Shown: in pieces, positions 55,936-64,000 of the stretch | Layout: every line of letters starts with the position of its first letter | Position numbering within the stretch: the stretch's first letter is position 1 | From: Forficula auricularia | Lineage: Eukaryota > Arthropoda > Insecta > Dermaptera > Forficulidae | DNA length: 64,000 nt | Direction of reading: 5' to 3' | NCBI GenBank assembly: GCA_024734495.1 | Contig: JALMQS010000136.1 | Location: 3,505,185-3,569,184, forward strand | Position numbers and translations under genes: made by a program | The notes under the pieces: generated by a model | The model's database searches: none | What the model saw: only the letters and a program-made list of their open reading frames with translations | Told to the model about the DNA's origin: nothing

Positions 55936-58403
55936 TTTTCAAAACGACGAATCTACGATTAGATTTAAGCCTTTAAAACTTCAGAACTTTCCATTAAAAA
56001 ATTCAGAAAAATCAGAAATCGAAATAGCTCTTTTGTAATTAGTGACATTTTTAACTTTAAGGTTTATCTTGTAAGACTTGCGGGTTTTACAATCTTAATC
56101 AGTTTCCACTTTATCTCAAGTTGATCTTTTCGGTTCAAACTGTAAAAGTTCGAAGTCCTGTACATAAACGATTATATAAGATGTTATTTATTGAAATTTT
56201 CAACCTCAACAAATAAGGAAATAAAAAACATATTACATCTGTATACAATACATATGGAAATCCCGAGCGATGATAAAATATTGCCATATAATCAAAATTC
56301 GCAGAGAACGTGCTAAGATTTTAACAATTATTTTAGCTTTTCCTCTAAATTTCATATTAACTCATTATATAACAGCCCAGTGCCTTAATGTTGAACACAC
56401 AGACCGAATCTCATATAATAACCATTGTACTAAGGTGAGGAGGATCATCAATATCGTCGCTGATCTTACAAAACCTCGTAAGTCCTAAATTAAAAGTTTG
56501 CCAGAAAACAAGAAAAACCATTTTAAATACGAATACATACAAATACAATGCAATATTTATTATATGTCCGTAGCGCGAAATTAAATTGGAATAGAATAAT
56601 AAGGTTTCGATAGACAGACGCGCCGTGAAAAGTTGGTCGGTATAAACGTATAATACGTATTTGACCAAAAATCGGACTTACGAGGTTTTGTAAGATCAGC
56701 GACGATATACAATTTCTTCACACCTCTATTTTTCTTATTGAAAGGAATAGAAATGTTGCAGTCCCGTATATTGGTATGGCTTAAGGGGTGAGAACTTGTT
56801 AAAGAGAGAGAGAAAGCCTAACCACCATTAACTTGGTCATAGTTCTAAACAAATCACGTCTAATTAATATTGTTGTGAGCAATGTTTTGATAAAACAAAA
56901 CCACAAACAATTTGTTACAGTAACAAAGCAAACAAGAAACCGTTACTAAAATTAATAATATACATATATAGAATTGGTGTCCTTCTTTAACAAACGTTGA
57001 AATCAGAAAGAGATAAAGAAAAAAAAATATGCCTGCGAAAATGTATCTCAAGAAAGAAAATCGCTTCCCTTAATGAAAGCATCTGAATATTTTTGAAGAG
57101 TTTGTTATTCAACAGGTTTTTCCTGGTAACTTCTACCTTTTTATTATTTCTCTCGTCTTTTTGGACAATGGATTTTCTCCCCTATATACCTACATTATAA
57201 TCTTTTTATACAAATTCACTGATTTACAATCGCTCGGGGTTTCAATATGTATTGTATACAGATGTAATGTTTTTTATTTGCTTATTTATTGATGTTTTAT
57301 AGAATTTCAATAAATAATATATTTAAAATTTGAATTTTTATTTAAATCATACATAATTATTTATTGAACACGAACAAATAATACAATATAACAACGACGT
57401 TTCGATCGTTTCATTCTGCGATCGTTGTTAAGTATGAGCAATGAGCACCCATTCTGATTATAGGCTAACTGAGTCAATATTAAGGGGGAGATAAATTATT
57501 AAGTGGGAGATAAATTTAACCTAATTTATCGCGCGGAGAATTTACCACTGCTCGAAGCCCCTAAAAACTTAGTAAATTGGACTATATCTAACTTTCTGAG
57601 ATTTGGCCGTGATCCCGGCTTCTTTTCCTTCTACTCTGTTCTTTTCACGATGGAGGGGCCAGCCCATACAGGTCTTTAGGGGATGGACCTTCTGGTGTAT
57701 CTCCTTCTCACATCAATATCATAAAAAAAAAAAAAAAAAATCACGTGTCGGTCGGGCTTACATAGACTCCATGTACAGTCCAGTCATGAAGCGAAAAATA
57801 TTGACAAATCAAATAATAATAATAATAACAATAATAAATAACAATTAATCCATATTTTTTTCGCTTTATGGTTTTTAAAAACATATAATGCTCAGTCCGA
57901 CAGAGGGCGCTGAGGTCTTCAGTGTGTTGGTTTTTTGACTGGACTGTACATGGAGTCTATGTAGGCGTGACCGACACGTGATTGACTCAGTTAACCTATA
58001 ATCGGAGTGGGTGCTCATACTTGAGAACGATCGCAGAATGAGTCGATAGAAACGTCGTTGTTATATTTTAGTATTTGTTCGTGTTCAATAAATAATGATT
58101 TAAATAAAAATTCAAATTTTAATCAAATTAATCACAAAAATAAAAGATTCAACAGCTTCATTACTAATAAATAATATCTTAGTCGTTTATGTACAGGATT
58201 TCAAACTTTTATAGTTTGAACTGAAAATCCCAACTTGAGATAAAGTGGTAACTGAATAAGACAAACCTTAAAATTAAAAATATCTTCTAATTACAGAAGA
58301 GTTATTTCGATTCGATTTTTTCTGATTTTTCTGAATTTTTTCACGGAAAGTTCTGAAGCTTTAAAGGCTTAAATCTAATCGTCCATTCGTCGTTTTGAAA
58401 ATC
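55936..58403. repeat. Nested inverted-repeat complex, five pairs
   Basis: Outer pair A: 55936-56200 with 58165-58403. Pair B: 56205-56277 with 57218-57290. Pair C: 56448-56487 with 56673-56711. Pair D: 57325-57480 with 57975-58125. Pair E: 57742-57789 with 57937-57982. The inner edges of D carry 'gaaacgtcgttgttatatt' next to a degenerate CAGAAUGA core. No protein family is recognised in the open frames between them. Confidence 0.7.
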
Positions 58404-60440
58404 CACGCTTTATGCCATCAGAACGGATTGTGTAGGATGTTCCTATGATATGTTGAGTTATTTTGTATATCTAAATCTAAGTAAGATGGTCAGAGAAAAA
58501 AAATTACTTTAGAAAATAATATATTCTTAAACATTTCAAATATTTTAAAACATGAATATGAGCAAATCCAACATATTTTGCATTGTAAAGTCCACTAGGT
58601 TTTTTTTTCCAATTTAAGATAAATTTTCCATTTTTAATAATATAGTCTTTAATTGTATACATTTATTGTTGCACTCATAAATTTTTTAACGCCGATTTTA
58701 CTCAATTTCATATTTTTTCAATTCAAATAATCTACAAAAAGTCAATTCCGTCCCCTGTCCAATTTGGCTGTTTAAATCTTCAAACCCGTGTATTTACTTG
58801 AAAAATGTTCAGATATGACTGAATAAAATATCCCCTAAATAAAAAAAAGATGAAAGAAGACTATATAATTTAATAAAGTTTTTTTAGTTATTAAAATTTT
58901 GTTAGAAAAATTATTAAAATTGTCCAAAGACAGTGTGTCAATTCCGTCCCCAATATAGTTTTAGTATTTAACTTGACTCACGCCATCACTGCAGTGGTCA
59001 AGAGAGAAACTATTGTCAGTTGGTCAGTTGGTTTGTTAATAGCAACCAGGTGATGTAAATTTTATTCTGATAGTAACACAGAAAAATCCCTTCATAAAGG
59101 TAGTGATTAATTATGTCGTTCATAAGTGTCATTTCCGTCCCTGCGATAACAAGTCATTCGAGTAACAAATAATAACTTATACATATATACTATATTGTAT
59201 TTTTTAAAGCTGTGTAAGTTTTAGGTAAGTTTCCTTTGTGTAAACTTACACCCTAAAATACACTTTCAAAAGTTACGACAAGACCTGAATGAAATCTTTA
59301 GCCGGACATATTTGCCTAATTGGGTGCGAGAAAACTTTATGAAACATGCAAGTATAATTCGGGTTGACAAGACATATATTTCAAAAAAAGGCTCTAAGTA
59401 AAAAAAGAGAGCTTCAGAGTTGTTTAAAATTCTTCAGTGAACTTGGAGTTCAAACTCGAAAATACCAGATAATTTAATATTTGAAAAAATCTCAGCCCCC
59501 TATCCTCTTCTAATAAAATTACACATGCGATTTTCGTAACATAAATATCTTTTTCATTAAAACAATATTTATTTCCATTTAATAATTCAAATGTTTTAAT
59601 TAGAAATATGTTGATTGTGAAAATATTAATTAATTTTTTGGCTCTACTCTGCGTTTGGTCTATACATAGAGAAATTAACTATTAGCTTTTGATACCCATA
59701 TCAAAGTTTAAACAGTAAAATCATACTCGAAACTAACATTAAATAACAGTGCTGTTGTTGAATTAAAGCTAAAGGCTATAGCCATCTGAATTATAATAAT
59801 ATAATACTTGGGATTCAGAGAACTAGTTCCGGAATCATTTGAATCTGAAGTTTTGAGAAAGTAATTTTTTGAGACATTCGAAGACCACATGAATACGACC
59901 TACTGTCCTGAGACACTTTTATTACTGTCAAAAATGTACTCCCTTTTGGGTCACTATCAATTTCACATAGTTAGTCATTTTCATAAGGTCATATATGCGA
60001 AATTTCGTACAAATCGATTAAAGCGGCTAGGACTTATATTGATAGTTTTATTTTTTGAACTCACCCCACTCCTCAAATTTGGTCCCCGAAAAAAATAATG
60101 ACTCTTTTTTAGTAAATTTCATTATAATGTTTATTTGCATCAAGCAGAGAATACACTCATTAAATTACTCTTAAAAATAAATATTTCATTTTTGCATTCC
60201 TATGTTCATTTGTTCACACAAAAGCGGCACAAAAGCCTGAAACTCATCTCCGTTATGTGTAAATATTTCACAGGTAAATAATATTTTAGTAAGAATCGAA
60301 CTCTCATTCAACTGAATATAAAGTCACCTTTAAATAAATGATTATTTTAAGCATTATAGACCGAGAGCTAGTGAACATTTTGGACGATTATTTACAGTAT
60401 CCAAATAACATTGTAGTGTGTGATCAGCAGCCCAGCGAGT
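58404..60440. other. AT-rich sequence, no gene recognised
   Basis: The word 'gtca(a/t)ttccgtccc' occurs at about 58741, 58937 and 59128, about 190 bp apart. No other structure was seen; open frames are short and without motifs. Confidence 0.35.
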
Positions 60441-60444
60441 CGAA

Positions 60445-60730
60445 CAGAAATGGCAAAATGTTTTATTTTTTTCCTCATCACATATACAATTAAATGTGTT
60501 GAAATTTCACATCTATGAAATATGTTCTTTTATCTTTTATATCAAATAGTTTTTATTAGAATATTTGCATTTTAAAGGGTAGTTTATATAAACCCTAATT
60601 TGAAAAAACGCTATTATTACTTTGAAATAATTTTTAAAAATATTAAATTAATATATATTATAAAATAATCGATTATTAATAATTATATTTAATTTTAAAC
60701 GGAATTGATTGATTAGTTTTTAAGAAAATG
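60445..60730 (+). repeat. Direct copy of the palindrome arm
   Basis: Matches 60976-61262 in the same orientation: 'gaaatggcaa', 'ttttatatcaaa', 'atttgcattttaaa', and 'attattaataatt' in order. Confidence 0.7.
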
Positions 60731-60814
60731 GTAAAAAGCTAGAAAAGGTTAACAAATGACTCGTTGATGCCGGGTGACGTACGACCCAGCCTCTTGATAT
60801 AACAGACAAAAAGA

Positions 60815-61890
60815 ATTATAAATGAGAATGACAATGATCTTATTTTATCGATTTCATCTACCTGGATGTTCACAGTATGACCATTATTCAAGAAAATAGC
60901 ATTTTGATTAATAATTTTGTAGCTTAAAAGAAATTGAATGAAAAGATTCAATTTCTTTCTCTGGGAGCGAATCAACTGGAAATGGCAACAAGTTTTATTT
61001 TTTTTCTCATTAGATAATTATTCAAATCTATTGAAATTTGATATCTGTGTGTTATTTTCATTTACCTTTTATATCAAAGAGATATTATTAGGAAATTTGC
61101 ATTTTAAAAGGTAATTTATTTGAAGTTCAATTTGAAAAAACAATAATAACTCCATTGAATTTTTTTTTTAAATTTGAAATTAATAGATCTTATAAAACAA
61201 TCAATTATTAATAATTTAATTCGATTTTTGAACGAAATCGATTCAGTACTTTTTGAGAAAATCGATAAAAACGCCGAAAAACCCTCTATGAAAGGTCGTT
61301 TTAGAAACATTTTGAAAATCCACTTCCATGTCACAACTCAATGTTTCGTTTCATATGACTTTTCCAACTTTTTTTCAAAGGCATCGCTTGCATTCAAAAA
61401 ACGGCCTTTCATAGCGGTTTTAGGGGGTTTTGCTCATTTTCTCAAAAAGTACTGAATCGATTTCGTTCAAAATTAAATTAAATAAATAATAATTAATTGT
61501 TTTATAATATATATTAATTTCATATTTTTTTTTAAATTTTCAGCGGAGTTATTAGCGTTTTTTCAAATTGGACTTAAATAAACTACCCTTTAAAATGCAA
61601 ATTTCCTAATAATAATTATTTGATATAAAAGATAAATGAAAATAACACAAAGCAATTAAATTTCAATAGATTTGAATAAATATCTAATGAGAAAAAAAAT
61701 AAAACTTTTTGCCATTTCTAGTTGATTCGCTCCTGGAGAGAAGAAATTGAATCTTTTCATACAATTTCTTTTAAACTACAAAATTCTTAATCAAAGTGCT
61801 ATTTTCTTATATTAAACAGCTATTATGAACCTTAAGATAGATTAAATCAATAAAATAAGATCGATTTCTTTCTCATTTATAATCTTTGGA
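60815..61890. repeat. ~1-kb palindrome
   Basis: The left arm (about 60815-61350) and right arm (about 61360-61890) are inverted. 'gggagcgaatcaactggaaa' mirrors 'tagttgattcgctcctgg', and 'cgatttcatctacctgg' mirrors the 'agatcgatttctttctcat' side. The centre is near 61355 between two 'tatgaaaggtcgtttt'-type words. Confidence 0.7.
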
Positions 61891-62930
61891 TCTGTTATAT
61901 CGAGATGATGTCTCGCCATCAGTGAGGCATTTGTTATTGATTCAAGTCCATTCACTCTACAATAATGGAATATTTTTTAACGCGTAAACTATTGATTTTA
62001 AAAATTCTCAAAGGGTTAGCCAGGGTTGGTGAAATTTATGTGGAAAGTTAGATAAATTACTCCATGAAAGACACCTTATAATCTCAAATCATGTCTGTAC
62101 CACTAAAGATCTCTCACGTATCACTAGAGCTTGAGAACCGCTGATATAAAATATTGATTTTATAGAGATCTCTGAAAAGAATCAGTGGTCATATAAAAAA
62201 TACTAGTAAGGAATAAATCACTTTTTCTTGAGAAGGAGTTGAGCGAGATAGCCTGGCAGCTCAGTCTTCTTATCTAGATTCTTATATCCAAAAAACACTG
62301 TTACCCTCATCTCCCCTAAAACCATTTTCATGCTACTCACATCTTCTCTCTAATCTCAACGTTAACTATCCTCATAAATTATACACATATGTTTAATAAA
62401 GAGCCATCATAAGAGCAAAACTTTCCCTAATTGTGGAATAGCATAGGATTTTTTAAGGGAAAAAATTCCACTTTCTTTTTTCATTAATCCCCTTCTCTCT
62501 CTCTCTCTCTCCGGTTTAATTAGAGGTCGGCTTTAATAACATAATTTAGATTTTATTTACGCTCTCTGCTATTCGAGTTTTTATATTTTTTAATTCAGCT
62601 ATTTTAGAGAAAATCAAAATATCATCATTTATAGTCCAGGATCAAAATTAAATCACGATAACGATTATTATTATATTATTCTAAAATATAATAACCGGAA
62701 TTTCAATTATTTTAATTATAATTATCGTTAGATATCATGTTACATAGATTACATTTATTTAGATTATTATTTATCAAATCCGTTTTTATCACGGTAAAAT
62801 AAAACTCCAATTAAGATAAATAATTTAATTGGGAAGATTGACATAATCTCCAATCAGTTTAGAATATGTATAAATTATTCTATAGCTCATCATGTAATAC
62901 GATAATTAAATATTGAAAGCACGTGAATCC
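61891..62930. other. AT-rich sequence, no gene; CT microsatellite
   Basis: (CT)n lies at 62487-62511. 'gagcttgagaaccgctg' near 62128 resembles a solitary hAT-type end. 62560-62920 is very AT-rich with 'ttataatt' words only. Confidence 0.4.
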
Positions 62931-62931
62931 C

Positions 62932-63012
62932 TAGGTCTTAGAAACTAAGCAACATTCGGAGGGCTAAGTTTTTGGACGGAAGACTCGGACTAAAAACACT
63001 GTGTACTGTTGG
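62932..63012 (+). pseudogene. 5S-rRNA-like fragment (3' half)
   Basis: 'gaaactaagcaacattcgga', then 'ggctaagtttttggacgg', 'aagactcgg' and 'actgttggttt' follow the order of the 5S rRNA 3' half, including its internal promoter region ('GTTAGTACTTGGATGGG...'). Many substitutions and the missing 5' half make it a decayed copy or a 5S-derived SINE head. Confidence 0.45.
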
Positions 63013-63539
63013 TTTGCATTTTACATCTTAGTGGAATTGATTAGTTTCGCTATATAAGGCAGTATCGTCTTTATTTTCCACCAGAATCGCAAACTAACGA
63101 TTCTTCTGTTCTTGAATTGACTGGCCGATTTTTTTCTTTCTTTTCGAACGGCCTTTTTTGTGGGAGATTGTTCTTTTTTTTGCGAATTTCGTATTAGTTT
63201 GGCATTCCAACCCAGCTTTAGAAGAGATGAAAAAAAAATAGAGAGTTGGTAAATACATATTCAGAAAAAATTGGTTTATAAAAAGATGAGTGTCTGAAAA
63301 TTTATGTTAGATAATTAAAAAAAAAAAAAAAGAAAAAAATACGAAAATCACATAATGACCAAAAAGTAATTTATGATTGAAAAAACTAGTGAGTTTTTTG
63401 AATTTTTTAAAAAATTAAATTTTTTGAAATTCCAGTTTCATATGAATAAATTTTCTCAATATGAAAAAAAAAAGAAAAAATTAAAAGCCAGTTTCAAAGA
63501 TGTTATTAGATGTGTTTAATTTAGATATTATCTTCAGAA

Positions 63540-63640
63540 GGGTTCTCTTTCTGGGGTCGAACCCTAGTGCCAAACATGCTATCCGAGCCTTTGGCTTGGA
63601 TTCGACTTTCGAGCGGATGAACCCATCTGATATCTAAACT
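63540..63640 (-). repeat. tRNA-like SINE fragment
   Basis: The - strand has CACTAGGGTTCGACCCCAG (B-box region with a paired T arm) preceded by an A-box-like 'aaggctcggatagcatg'. The acceptor stem is absent. Confidence 0.45.
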
Positions 63641-63650
63641 AAATACATGT

Positions 63651-63750
63651 AAACAGGTTTAGATATACTTATGAGGTTTTTCGGAATTATTCCCCTTATT
63701 AAACATATTAAAAATTCGGAAAAACCTCATAAGTATATCCAAACCTGTTT
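63651..63750. repeat. 100-bp near-perfect hairpin
   Basis: 'aaacaggtttagatatactt' and the following 'atgaggtttttcgga' are mirrored by 'tccgaaaaa...'-complement words ending at 63750, with a loop of about 25 bases (63688-63712). Confidence 0.85.
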
Positions 63751-64000
63751 GTAAATTTCACGGAAGTCGGCTCTCCGAAACACATTGTTAAATACATACC
63801 TATATCTAATATAATAACTTCGTTCATTATGATTTTAACATGAAAAAAAACAATTAAAAACTAAAATATGAAAGTATCCTCGTAAAAGTTAAATACATAG
63901 GTATAGTTCTCAGTTGAGTGAACATTTTGAACTTTGGAGCCACCGTTAATAAAATAAATGAACATAATGATTCAGATTTGATGCTTTGGTGGTTGAAATG

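Noticed and set aside
56248..56668. Overlapping open frames on both strands inside the nested inverted repeats
   Set aside because: They follow the inverted-repeat arms and show no domain motif.
57395..58065. Two further hammerhead cores in the D arms
   Set aside because: GAAACGUC is present, but CUGANGA is replaced by CAGAAUGA, so the catalytic core is not met.

Overview
This is an AT-rich eukaryotic (animal, most likely insect) window. It holds the 3' part of one recognisable protein-coding gene, buried in transposable elements, fold-back repeats and satellite DNA. The gene is split by introns with GT..AG borders. It encodes a MORN-repeat radial-spoke protein (RSPH10B type), so the organism has 9+2 cilia or flagella, probably at least in sperm. 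I cannot name the species.

Layout. 1-1969: no exon seen, only dispersed-repeat fragments. 1970-20310: twelve exons of the RSPH10B-like gene on the + strand, from the middle of the MORN array to the stop codon and poly(A) signal; the 5' exons lie outside the window. Four exons need a one-base homopolymer correction to stay in frame, while every splice site is intact. The introns hold terminal-inverted-repeat elements (TACAGNGTGG ends, TTAA-flanked, hAT-like with 8-bp target duplications, TAGGGTGGTC fold-backs) and hairpin elements with hammerhead-like ribozyme cores. 20590-22926: a palindrome with tRNA-like arms, a hAT-like MITE with an expanded 20-bp minisatellite, a TIR element, and a 425-bp ribozyme-bearing insertion with a 13-bp target duplication.

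22425-36835: a satellite array of 549-bp monomers, about 23 copies. Each monomer contains three diverged copies of one ~117-bp core in +,-,+ order. The array is interrupted at 35454-36741 by a Penelope-like element remnant with a 12-bp target duplication, long inverted arms, a hammerhead-like core in each arm, and the C-terminal end of its endonuclease-type ORF. 36905-37294: a LINE reverse-transcriptase tail.

37300-64000: no gene recognised. This part holds minisatellites (62, ~160 and 109 bp), a GC-rich block at 42.0-42.55 kb, a triplicated ~1-kb segment at 44.4-50.9 kb, a 1.27-kb palindromic TIR element, an 845-bp hAT-like element, a nested set of five inverted-repeat pairs at 55.9-58.4 kb, a ~1-kb palindrome at 60.8-61.9 kb, a 5S-rRNA-like fragment and a tRNA-like fragment.

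The most unusual property is the density of hammerhead-type cores (CUGANGA, paired stem II, GAAA). About ten lie in 64 kb, in several sequence families and almost all in fold-back or Penelope-like elements. At least two related copies keep stem II paired through compensatory changes. All ribozyme and family calls rest on reading the sequence; no search or folding program was run.
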